Shown here in pieces: positions 55,615 through 64,000 of a stretch of 64,000 nt of DNA. The stretch lies in assembly GCF_027625475.1 (NCBI RefSeq), contig NZ_CP115174.1, positions 1,054,001-1,118,000 on the forward strand, given 5' to 3'. Made by a program: the position numbers and the translations under genes. Origin of the DNA: Sphingomonas abietis. GTDB lineage: Bacteria; Pseudomonadota; Alphaproteobacteria; Sphingomonadales; Sphingomonadaceae. Positions within the stretch are counted from its first letter, which is position 1. Every line of letters starts with the position of its first letter. The notes beneath the pieces are model-generated. The model was not told the DNA's origin. It saw only the letters and a list, made by a program, of their open reading frames with translations, and ran no database searches.

Positions 55615-57488
55615 AACGCGGCCTTCGCCATCAACGCCCGCGCGGCACGGATATCGGCGGGCGAGGGTGGTCCGTCGCCGCATTCAAGGCATCGCGCCTG
55701 GACGGCGGGGCCGGTCATGATCCGGCGGGCATCGCCCAGCGCCTTGGCGACGATCATGTCCGGCGCCTCGGCGAGCGAGGCGAACGGATCGGCGATCGTC
55801 GCATCGTCGCTGCTCCCCGCACTGCCGGTGAACATCCGCAGCAGCTTGACCAGTGCCGACGGCTCGCGCTCGATATAGACGGGATGGACCTTGGCCGGAT
55901 CGAGCTTGGCGCGGCGCGCGGCCTCGGCGATGGCGTCGTCCACCGTGCCGAAGCGATCGACCAGCCCGATCTTCTGCGCGGTCACGCCATCCCAGACGCG
56001 GCCCTGCGCGATCTCCTCGACCCGCGCGATCGGCAGATGGCGCGCGGCGGCGACGAGGCCGGTGAAGTGGGCGTAGGTCTGGTCGATGCCGGCCTGGAGC
56101 AGGGCGTCGACCTGCGGGTTGGTGCCGCGCAGCACGTCGGGCTGGCCGGACAACGGGGTCGCGCCGGTGCCGTCGGTCGAGAGGCCGATCTTGCCGAGCG
56201 CACCCTCGAAGCTGGGGATCACCGCGAACACGCCGATCGATCCGGTGATCGTATCGGGATCGGCATAGATCATGTCGCCCGCGGTCGAGACCCAATAGCC
56301 GCCCGATGCCGCGACATTGCCCATCGACACCACCACCGGCAGGCCCTTGGCCTTGGCGGCGATGATCGCCGAGCGGATGCGATCCGAAGCCGTCACCGAT
56401 CCGCCGGGCGAATCGACGCGGATGACCAGCGCCTTGAGGTCGCCCTTGGCGACCGCCTTGCCGAGTGCATCGGCGAGGCTGGTGCCGCCCGCGGTGCCGG
56501 CCGGCGCCTTGCCGTCGACGATGTCGCCGGCCACGGTCAGCACGCCGATCCCGTCGCCGGTGGTCGGGGCCGGATTGGCGGCGATCCAGTCGTCCAGCGC
56601 GATCTGCTGATAGGCGCCGGGCGCCGGCTTGTCGGGCGTGCCGGCGACCGCGGCGACATGCGCGCCGAAGGCGATACGGTCGCCGAGATGATCGACCAGG
56701 CCCATCGCCCGGGCATTCTCCGCCAGCGTGCTGTTGGGCAGATGGCCGGAGGTCAGCTGCGCGAGGTAGTCGGCGAAGCGCGCCTTGGGGCGGGCCTTGG
56801 CGACCTCCGCCTGCCAGCGGCCCCAGATCCCGTCGATCAGCGCCTGATCCTCTTCCTTTGCCTCGGGCGAGGCGCTGGTGCGGGTATAGGGTTCGACATA
56901 GCTCTTATATTTGCCGACGCGGTAGACGTGGGCGGTGACGCCCAGCTTGTCGAGCAGGCCCTTGTAATAGAGCTGCGATCCGCCCGGGCCGGGGGTCAGC
57001 ACGCTGCCGAGCGGGTCCATCCAGACGTCGCTGGCGTGCGCCGCGAGCAGGTAGCTGGAATCGGTATAGGCGATGGCGAAGGCATAGACCGGCTTGCCGG
57101 CCGCGCGCACCTTGTCGAGCGCGGTGCCGAGCTGGTTGATCGCGACCTGCCCGCCGCCCATGAAGCCATCGAGATCGAGCACGACCGCCTTCACCCGCTT
57201 GTCGGTCGCCGCGACGTTCACCGCGCGCACCACGTCGCGCAGGCGGAACTGCCCCATGCCGGGGCCGGCGGTGCCGGACAGGACATCGAACGGTCGTGCA
57301 TCGGCCGGCTGTTCGGCAAGGCTGCCCTGTAGGTTCAGCACCAGCGCCCCGCCATCCGACGGGATAGTCGTCTTGCCGCCGCCCGAGAGCGCGGCGAAGA
57401 TCGCGCCGAAGAAGATCAGCAGCGCGAGCAGTGCCAGCGCATCCTTCACCCCAACCAGGAATTTCCACAGGCCCTTCAGGAAGCGCAT
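55611..57488 (-). CDS. sppA: Signal peptide peptidase SppA, 67K type
   Basis: Inner-membrane serine protease degrading cleaved signal peptides. The 625 residues have an N-terminal anchor (DALALLALLIFFGAIFAAL) and a tandem of two ClpP-like domains. The Ser/Lys dyad spans the domains: the lysine in GKYKSYVEPYTR (first) and S395 in NVAASGGYWVST (second). The ATG at 57488 has AGGTGG 7 nt upstream; ATG at 57512 lacks a ribosome-binding site. It is divergent from groES. Confidence 0.94.
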   Translation of the reverse strand: MRFLKGLWKFLVGVKDALALLALLIFFGAIFAALSGGGKTTIPSDGGALVLNLQGSLAEQPADARPFDVLSGTAGPGMGQFRLRDVVRAVNVAATDKRVKAVVLDLDGFMGGGQVAINQLGTALDKVRAAGKPVYAFAIAYTDSSYLLAAHASDVWMDPLGSVLTPGPGGSQLYYKGLLDKLGVTAHVYRVGKYKSYVEPYTRTSASPEAKEEDQALIDGIWGRWQAEVAKARPKARFADYLAQLTSGHLPNSTLAENARAMGLVDHLGDRIAFGAHVAAVAGTPDKPAPGAYQQIALDDWIAANPAPTTGDGIGVLTVAGDIVDGKAPAGTAGGTSLADALGKAVAKGDLKALVIRVDSPGGSVTASDRIRSAIIAAKAKGLPVVVSMGNVAASGGYWVSTAGDMIYADPDTITGSIGVFAVIPSFEGALGKIGLSTDGTGATPLSGQPDVLRGTNPQVDALLQAGIDQTYAHFTGLVAAARHLPIARVEEIAQGRVWDGVTAQKIGLVDRFGTVDDAIAEAARRAKLDPAKVHPVYIEREPSALVKLLRMFTGSAGSSDDATIADPFASLAEAPDMIVAKALGDARRIMTGPAVQARCLECGDGPPSPADIRAARALMAKAAL

Positions 57489-57623
57489 CGCCCAACCACC
57501 TTGCACAGTCATTCAATCGTCTTGGGACCGGGCTAGAGGATGGCCGGGACGCTGGCAATCGGACTGTCCCGCATCGGACACGGATCGCGTCCTGCCGGTT
57601 GAAATTTTTCGAGGATGGTCGCC

Positions 57624-57651
57624 TTGACGCATCCGCGCGGCACGCCATATC
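57624..57651 (+). promoter_or_regulatory. groESL promoter
   Basis: TTGACG (57624-57629) and CATATC (57646-57651) are spaced by 16 bp, immediately upstream of the CIRCE element. The same bases (CCTTGAC ... CCATAT) also resemble an alphaproteobacterial heat-shock sigma-32 promoter, so either holoenzyme is possible. Confidence 0.6.
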
Positions 57652-57658
57652 GCTGCTG

Positions 57659-57685
57659 CTGGCACTCACCTGCGGGGAGTGCTAA
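57659..57685 (+). promoter_or_regulatory. CIRCE operator (HrcA binding site)
   Basis: CTGGCACTC, a 9-nt spacer (ACCTGCGGG) and GAGTGCTAA. The right arm matches the CIRCE consensus TTAGCACTC-N9-GAGTGCTAA perfectly; the left arm has two mismatches at its outer end. Its position just downstream of the promoter is standard for HrcA repression of groESL. Confidence 0.93.
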
Positions 57686-57767
57686 CAAGTCTTTCGACGC
57701 TGGTTCCGAGTCCCCTCCATCCGGGCGGGGCATGGGCCGGTAGCACCATGAGGAAAGGTTGCCTCAC

Positions 57768-58055
57768 ATGAACTTTCGTCCCCTGCACGATCGCGTGCTC
57801 GTGAAGCGCGTCGAAGCCGAGGAAAAGACCTCCGGCGGCATCATCATCCCCGACACCGCCAAGGAAAAGCCGCAGGAAGGCGAAGTCGTCGCCGCCGGCA
57901 CCGGCCTGAAGTCGGAAGATGGCAAGATCACCCCGCTGGACGTCAAGGCCGGCGATCGCATCCTGTTCGGCAAGTGGTCCGGCACCGAGGTCAAGGTCGA
58001 CGGCCAGGATCTGCTGATCATGAAGGAAAGCGACATCCTCGGGATCATCGGCTGA
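57768..58055 (+). CDS. groES: Co-chaperonin GroES
   Basis: Heptameric lid of the GroEL folding chamber. The 95 residues show [20 protein letters not shown], the mobile-loop [16 protein letters not shown] and the C-terminal ESDILGIIG. The ATG at 57768 follows AGGAAAGG by 9 nt; the in-frame start at 57759 is less likely. The groES-groEL gap is 51 bp. Confidence 0.98.
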   Translation: MNFRPLHDRVLVKRVEAEEKTSGGIIIPDTAKEKPQEGEVVAAGTGLKSEDGKITPLDVKAGDRILFGKWSGTEVKVDGQDLLIMKESDILGIIG

Positions 58056-58091
58056 GCCGAACCCCAAGGTCGTTGTTTCAAGGCATTTTAA

Positions 58092-59750
<1,659 letters not shown>

Positions 59751-59780
59751 GTCCACGTCCCTCGTACCGACCGTGACAGG

Positions 59781-59813
59781 AAGGGCCGGAGCAGCGATGC
59801 TCCGGCCCTTTCC
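59781..59813 (+). terminator. Intrinsic terminator of groESL
   Basis: AAGGGCCGGAGCA and TGCTCCGGCCCTT form a perfect 13-bp stem with a GCGA tetraloop, followed by TTCC. It starts 30 bp after the groEL stop. Confidence 0.88.
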
Positions 59814-59835
59814 GTGTCCGCGGCGGATGGCGGGC

Positions 59836-60228
59836 TCAGCTGGCGGTGGCGGCGTCTTCGTACAGTTCGAGCGGCAGGCCGTCCGGGTCGGCGAAGAAGG
59901 TGAATTTCTGCCCGGTATATTCGTCGATCCGCACCGGCTCGGTCGACACGCCGAGCCCCTCCAGACGTGCGACCTCGGCGGCGATGTCGGGCACGGCGAA
60001 AGCGAGATGGCGCAGCCCGCAGGCTTCGGGATAGCTGGGGCGCGGCGGCGGATCGGGGAAGGAGAACAGCTCGATCGCGGCGTTGCCGGCATCGAGATCG
60101 CATTTCCACGATGACCGCGCCTCCCGGAAGATCTCCCGGATCACCGGGAAGCCCAGTATCTCCGAATAGAAGTGGCGGGAACGCTCATAGTCCGAGCAGA
60201 TGATCGCGATGTGGTGGATGCTGCGCAT
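59836..60228 (-). CDS. VOC family protein (glyoxalase-like)
   Basis: Product of 130 residues with one vicinal-oxygen-chelate domain made of two beta-alpha-beta repeats. Likely metal ligands are the histidine in SIHHIAII, the glutamate in AAIELFSFP, the histidine in LRHLAFAVPD and the glutamate in LPLELYED. This resembles the GloA2/SMU.508-type lyases, whose substrate is often unknown. It is convergent with groEL across the terminator. Confidence 0.87.
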   Translation of the reverse strand: MRSIHHIAIICSDYERSRHFYSEILGFPVIREIFREARSSWKCDLDAGNAAIELFSFPDPPPRPSYPEACGLRHLAFAVPDIAAEVARLEGLGVSTEPVRIDEYTGQKFTFFADPDGLPLELYEDAATAS

Positions 60229-60364
60229 CGCCGCTGATTAGCAGGACGCCCGCGCCGCGCCATCTCAGATAGACGATGGTCTGAGAAGCGGCCTCGCGAC
60301 CACCGGGCTTAATCCATTTCTTAAGCATCGGGCGCATCCGCTGGGCGAAAGCGGAGAGGCGTTG

Positions 60365-60838
60365 ATGTGGTACGATCTTCATCTGGACCGGGCCGGCCGG
60401 CGGATGCATTTTCGAGGAAGCGGCATATGGGATGCCGACATCGCCCATCATTTCGTGAAGGACATGACGCATGTCCGGGAATGGGCGCTGGGCAGCGATG
60501 CGCCGATTGCGATCCTCAGCGATCTCTCCGGCCTGTCGGTACATGCGCAGGAGATTTCCGCGATCGTGGGCGGCGGCGCGAACCAGCTGCGCGATCTGCC
60601 GCTTCATCGCTACGCGATGATCGTGCCGAGCTTCCTGATGCGGATGCAGGTCCGCCGTATCGATCCGTTTCCGCAGCGCCGGCTTTTCCAGAGCGTCCCC
60701 GGGGCGCTCGATTGGCTGGATTGGGCGGATCTGATCCCGTCCGCCGGCCGTGAGCATGCGCCCGGCACCTGGGGCGTGCCCACGGGATGGGGGTATCCCG
60801 ACGGTCTCGTCGGTGGCGGGCATCGCCATGTGGCGTGA
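60365..60838 (+). CDS. Hypothetical protein, STAS/SpoIIAA-like
   Basis: Product of 157 residues, soluble. The N-terminal 110 residues alternate strands and helices in a way reminiscent of SpoIIAA-like/STAS proteins (YDLHLDRAGRRMHFRGSGIW, APIAILSDLSGLSVHAQEIS, HRYAMIVPSFLMRMQVRR, FQSVPGALDWLDWA). The C-terminus is Gly/Trp-rich and His-ended. The first ATG after GGAGAGG is at 60365. Identification is by fold impression only. Confidence 0.55.
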   Translation: MWYDLHLDRAGRRMHFRGSGIWDADIAHHFVKDMTHVREWALGSDAPIAILSDLSGLSVHAQEISAIVGGGANQLRDLPLHRYAMIVPSFLMRMQVRRIDPFPQRRLFQSVPGALDWLDWADLIPSAGREHAPGTWGVPTGWGYPDGLVGGGHRHVA

Positions 60839-60971
60839 TGCGCGTGCCGGCATCGGGGACATGCCCAGCGTGACGTGAATCCGCCGCGATCGCCCGATCG
60901 CGATTCCCGACGTCGGCGGGCGGCCGATGCGCAAGGCCTGCTCTCACCCAGACAGCAAAGACCCGGACAGC

Positions 60972-61019
60972 AAAAAGGCCGCGGCGCCGGATGGGGCGCG
61001 CGCGGCCTTCCTGTTCGCC
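60972..61019 (-). terminator. Intrinsic terminator of the 71-aa lipoprotein gene
   Basis: On the minus strand AAGGCCGCG and CGCGGCCTT pair around a GC-rich loop and are followed by TTTTTGC. It starts about 29 nt after the stop at 61048. The rest of 60839-61047 holds no gene. Confidence 0.8.
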
Positions 61020-61047
61020 GATCGGGCGCGAGGCCCGATCGAGGCGA

Positions 61048-61263
61048 TCACATCGCGTTGGTCGTCGCGGCGTTGTCCACGGCGGCGGCCGAGTTGTCGG
61101 TCGCGTCGGCAGTGGCAGCGTTCACGTCGGCAATCGCGTCGTTGGCAGCCGCGTTCAGATCGGCCGAAACGTCGGCGTTGTTGGCGGCGTCGGTCTTCGG
61201 CTTGCAAGCCACAACACCCATGGCAACCGCGACGATGAGCGGCAGCGCGACAATCTTCTTCAT
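61048..61263 (-). CDS. Small Ala/Asp/Asn-rich lipoprotein
   Basis: Product of 71 residues: signal MKKIVALPLIVAVAMGVVAC with lipobox VVAC (Cys20), then a low-complexity helix of Ala, Asp, Asn and Thr (DVSADLNAAANDAIADVNAA). It resembles in style the small outer-membrane lipoproteins that form trimeric helices. It has its own terminator. Function unknown. Confidence 0.75.
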   Translation of the reverse strand: MKKIVALPLIVAVAMGVVACKPKTDAANNADVSADLNAAANDAIADVNAATADATDNSAAAVDNAATTNAM

Positions 61264-61389
61264 TTGCGTCTCTTCCCTGATGACGGAGCACTGGACTGGC
61301 TTACCGGGTGCAAACTCAGCAAGCCCCCCAAGCCGGTTCGTGGCCTAGCGTTTCCCAAGCGATGTTGCAATGCCGAGCATGTTACAGGT

Positions 61390-62229
61390 CTATTGCGGCG
61401 TTCCACCCTGGGGCGGCGGCGAAGCGGGCGTCGCTGCGTTGCCGGCATCGGCGGGAGCCGCACTATTGCCGGCATCCGTCGGCCCGAGATCGTCGAGTGC
61501 CGCGTTGAGCGCGGCATCGTCGCCGCCGCTATTGGCGCTGTCGCCGTCGCGATCCTCGATCTGGGCCTGGCGATGCTGGAGATAGGCCGACCGCGCGACC
61601 GCATAGGAATCGGCGCTGCTGTCGAGCAGGGCATCGGCGCCGCTGTCGATCAGGTTGGCCCGCGCATCGACGAATTCGAAGGCGGTAAGCCCTGCCGCCG
61701 GCCAGAAGCTGAGCTCCTTGCGGACCACGATGCGATAGGGATCGACCCATTGCGCCGCCACCGTGCCAAGGCCGTCGCGGATCGTCGTCGGCCCGTAGAA
61801 AGGCAGCACCAGATAGGTCGATTTCTTGGCGCCCCACACCGCGAAGGTCTGGCCGAGATCCTCCGGCGTCGGCTTGTAGCCGTTGCGCCCGGCGACATCC
61901 ATGAAGCCGCCGATGCCGACCGTGGTGTTGATCACGAAGCGACCGAGCGAGTTCAGCGCGCGCTTGGGCTTGCCCTGCAACATCCCGTTGATGAACGAGA
62001 AAGGCTCCGAGACGTTCGACAGCATGTTGGACAGGCCGTGCCGGATCGGATGCGGCATCACCGTGATATAGCCCTTGGCGACCGGCCGCAGCACCGCCTT
62101 ATCGAGCCCGCGATCGAGGTTCCACATCTTGCGGTTGATGCCCTCATAGGGATCACCGGGGGTCTTCGGGCCGGTGGTCGCGCAGCCGGCGAGAAGGACC
62201 AGGGCGGGCAATAACTTCAACGCGCGCAT
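61390..62229 (-). CDS. mlaA: MlaA (VacJ) family lipoprotein
   Basis: Outer-membrane component of the Mla phospholipid-retrograde transport system, removing phospholipid from the outer leaflet. The 279 residues have lipobox LLAGC (Cys16 from the chosen start), then DPYEGINRKMWNLDRGLD, the SNVSEPFSFINGMLQGKPKR and RFVINTTVGIGGFMDVA blocks and LPFYGPTTIRDGLG. The C-terminus is an Ala/Pro/Gly-rich tail. ATG at 62229 is chosen over 62280 because it puts the signal peptide first. It complements PldA. Confidence 0.93.
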   Translation of the reverse strand: MRALKLLPALVLLAGCATTGPKTPGDPYEGINRKMWNLDRGLDKAVLRPVAKGYITVMPHPIRHGLSNMLSNVSEPFSFINGMLQGKPKRALNSLGRFVINTTVGIGGFMDVAGRNGYKPTPEDLGQTFAVWGAKKSTYLVLPFYGPTTIRDGLGTVAAQWVDPYRIVVRKELSFWPAAGLTAFEFVDARANLIDSGADALLDSSADSYAVARSAYLQHRQAQIEDRDGDSANSGGDDAALNAALDDLGPTDAGNSAAPADAGNAATPASPPPQGGTPQ

Positions 62230-62326
62230 CGGCAACGATTCCCCCATACGAGACGGCGGTGTAACATTCATGTCGGACATAGGTTGCCGCTTGCCACGCA
62301 GCCGGACGACTCACAAGGCGATTGAC

Positions 62327-62350
62327 CGATATAAGGATATCTTTATATCG
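62327..62350 (+). promoter_or_regulatory. Palindromic operator upstream of the ArsR-methyltransferase/metF pair
   Basis: The 24-nt sequence CGATATAAGGATATC...TTTATATCG is a palindrome with two symmetric mismatches, centred on GATATC, 9 bp before the start codon of the ArsR-type gene. AT-rich palindromes of this form are the operators of SAH/SAM-responsive ArsR regulators (SahR/SamR type) that control methionine-cycle genes. Autoregulation is therefore likely. Confidence 0.75.
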
Positions 62351-62358
62351 TTATCCCG

Positions 62359-63303
62359 ATGAAGGACGCGCTCGCCATCTTCCGTGCTCTTGCCGATCCG
62401 ACACGGCTGCGGATCGTCGCTCTGTTGCGGGAGATGGAGCTTTCGGTGGGCGAACTGGCACAGGTTCTGGGCCAGAGCCAGCCGCGGGTTTCGCGCCATG
62501 TGAAGATTCTCGCCGACGCCGGGCTCGCCGAGCGGCGGCGCGAGGGCAGCTGGGTGTTCCTCGCGCTGGGGGATGCGGATCGCGTGGCGCCGGTGTTCGC
62601 GGCGATCGACGCCTGGGGGCAGGGCGATGCTTCGGGCGATCTCGCGCGGTTGGATGCGGTGCGCGCCGAGCGGTCTGTGGCGGCATTGCGCTATTTCGAG
62701 GGGCATGCGGCGGAATGGGATGCGATCCGCTCGCTCCATGTCGCGGAGGCCGATGTCGAGGCGGCGATCGGCGAGGCGCTCGGCACCGGCCCGATCGGCC
62801 GGCTGGTCGATATCGGCACCGGCACCGGGCGGATGCTCGAATTGCTGGCGCCTCGCGCCGAGAGTGCGATCGGCATCGATCGCTCGCCCGAGATGCTGCG
62901 CTTCGCCCGCGCCAAGCTCTCGTCCGACGCGGCGCTCGCCAAGGCCGAACTCCGGCAGGGTGACATGTACGCGCTGCCGCTGGCCGATCGTTCGGCCGAC
63001 TTGGTCGTGCTCCATCTGGTGCTCCATTATGCCCAGCAGCCGGCCGCTGCGGTGGCCGAGGCCGCGCGCCTGCTGGGGCCGGGCGGCCGCCTGCTGATCG
63101 CCGACTTCGCGCCGCACGAGCGCGAGGAGTTGCGCGATCAGGCGGCGCACGCCCGGCTCGGCTTCTCGGATCAGCAGATGGCCGAGTGGTTCGGCGCGGC
63201 GGGGCTGGTGCCGAGCCAGATCGAGGCGCTGGAAGGCAGCGAATTGACCGTGAAATTGTGGCTGGGCGAGCGCCCGGCCGAGCCTGTGCGAAGGGTTGCG
63301 TGA
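62359..63303 (+). CDS. ArsR-type regulator fused to a SAM-methyltransferase-like domain
   Basis: Product of 314 residues. Residues 1-90 are an ArsR winged helix (DPTRLRIVALLREMELSVGE, LGQSQPRVSRHVKILADAGL). Residues about 115-300 are a class I methyltransferase-like domain with VDIGTGTGRMLELLA, GIDRSPEMLRFARAKL and ADLVVLHLVLHYA. In the SahR/SamR-type regulators this domain is thought to sense SAM or SAH rather than methylate. It overlaps metF by one base (TGATG), so it probably represses its own operon in response to methylation status. Confidence 0.9.
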   Translation: MKDALAIFRALADPTRLRIVALLREMELSVGELAQVLGQSQPRVSRHVKILADAGLAERRREGSWVFLALGDADRVAPVFAAIDAWGQGDASGDLARLDAVRAERSVAALRYFEGHAAEWDAIRSLHVAEADVEAAIGEALGTGPIGRLVDIGTGTGRMLELLAPRAESAIGIDRSPEMLRFARAKLSSDAALAKAELRQGDMYALPLADRSADLVVLHLVLHYAQQPAAAVAEAARLLGPGGRLLIADFAPHEREELRDQAAHARLGFSDQQMAEWFGAAGLVPSQIEALEGSELTVKLWLGERPAEPVRRVA

Positions 63304-64000
63304 TGCCGACTTATGCCGAACTCGAGGAGGCGCGCCGCGCCCTCGACGCCCCGCTGTTCGCCGACCTCGCCGGCGATGCGCGGGTCTCGTTCGAATTCTT
63401 CCCGCCCAAGAGCGAGAAGATGGAGGCCCAGCTGTGGGATGCGATCCAGACGCTGGCGCCGCTCGGGCCGCGCTTCGTCTCGGTGACTTACGGCGCCGGC
63501 GGTTCGACCCGCGAGCGGACCCACGCGACGGTCGCGCGCATCGCCAGCGAAACGGCCATCCCTGCCGCCGCGCACCTCACCTGCGTCGAGGCGAGCAAGG
63601 ACGAGGTGGACGAGATCGCACGCGCCTATTGGGAGGCGGGCGTGCGCCATATCGTCGCGCTGCGCGGCGATCCGCCGACGGCCGGCGCCCGCTTCGAGCC
63701 GCACCCGCAGGGCTATCGCAACGCCGCCGATCTGGTCGGTGGCCTGCGCAAGGTCGCACCGTTAGAGATTTCGGTGGCGGCCTATCCGGAGTGCCATCCG
63801 GACTCGGCCAGCTCGCAGGCCGACATCGACAATCTGAAGGCCAAGATCGATGCCGGGGCGACCCGCGCGATCAGCCAGTTCTTCTTCTCGCCCGAAGCCT
63901 TCTTCCGGTTCCGCGACAAGACCGCCGCCGCCGGCATCACCGCCGAGATCGTGCCGGGCATCCTGCCCGTCTCCAACGTCGCGCAGACCCGCAAGTTCGC
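63303..64000 (+). CDS. metF: Methylenetetrahydrofolate reductase (3' end beyond window)
   Basis: Reduces 5,10-methylene-THF to 5-methyl-THF for methionine synthesis. About 232 residues are visible of a family of about 300. VSFEFFPPKSEKME is the N-terminal substrate/FAD segment, VSVTYGAGGSTRERTHATV and HLTCVEASKDEV follow, and HIVALRGDPP is the FAD-binding motif. CHPDSASSQADIDNLKAKID and TRAISQFFFSPE are present as expected. It is translationally coupled to the ArsR-methyltransferase regulator, and a metH gene would be expected downstream. Confidence 0.96.
   Translation, partial: MPTYAELEEARRALDAPLFADLAGDARVSFEFFPPKSEKMEAQLWDAIQTLAPLGPRFVSVTYGAGGSTRERTHATVARIASETAIPAAAHLTCVEASKDEVDEIARAYWEAGVRHIVALRGDPPTAGARFEPHPQGYRNAADLVGGLRKVAPLEISVAAYPECHPDSASSQADIDNLKAKIDAGATRAISQFFFSPEAFFRFRDKTAAAGITAEIVPGILPVSNVAQTRKF

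Overview
The window is a high-GC stretch of ordinary bacterial chromosome. Gene content and order suggest an alphaproteobacterium, most likely of the Sphingomonadaceae: ALA synthase-type heme synthesis (hemA), a split glycine decarboxylase (gcvPA/gcvPB) behind a tandem glycine riboswitch, an sdhCDAB / mdh-sucD-sucAB-lpd block, an ArsR-methyltransferase fusion next to metF, and dispersed palindromic repeats of a kind I associate with sphingomonads. The family assignment is inference. Nothing in the window looks like a phage, plasmid or complete transposon.

Layout. 1-2.7 kb: thrB (cut by the window start), ispH, a lipoprotein. 2.7-8.4 kb: glycine riboswitch and the glycine cleavage operon gcvT-gcvH-methyltransferase-gcvPA-gcvPB. 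8.4-11.7 kb: a small exported protein, tRNA-Lys, folK, a family-5-like uracil-DNA glycosylase, a glycosyltransferase-like gene, a small membrane protein. 11.7-12.75 kb: a repeat islet in which a 70-bp inverted repeat encloses a lower-GC orphan gene. 12.75-15 kb: agmatine-to-putrescine genes aguB and aguA around a DUF3147 gene. 15-21 kb: an S9 peptidase, rpsD, trmJ-nrdR, glyA-rpiB. 21-31 kb: envelope genes (lipoprotein, pldA, DUF3429), hemA, murI, plsY, dprA, topA. 31-37.6 kb: a DsrE-like gene with moeB/thiF, dut-coaBC, prmA-SDR, and a soluble chemoreceptor. 37.7-52 kb: most of the oxidative TCA cycle (sdhCDAB with an extra coiled-coil ORF, mdh, sucD, sucA, sucB, lpdA), interrupted between sucB and lpdA by a repeat-flanked GIY-YIG nuclease cassette. 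52-57.5 kb: a hydrolase, small membrane proteins, glutaminase, TRIC-like channel, GNAT, sppA. 57.6-59.8 kb: a CIRCE-controlled groESL operon. 59.8-64 kb: a VOC protein, an unknown protein, lipoproteins including mlaA, and an ArsR-methyltransferase/metF pair behind a 24-nt palindrome.

How the genes connect. One-carbon and glycine metabolism recurs: gcvTHP, glyA, metF and folK all feed or use folate C1 units, and the first is glycine-sensed by RNA. The TCA genes form near-contiguous co-directional units. Outer-membrane lipid homeostasis is represented by pldA and mlaA.

The most unusual material is repeat-associated. There are four kinds of palindromic repeat, one of which lies in frame inside coaBC. 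A GIY-YIG endonuclease gene lies between two direct copies of one kind, and its ancestral start codon appears to be ACG. The orphan-gene islet at 11.7-12.75 kb is the other repeat-bounded insertion.
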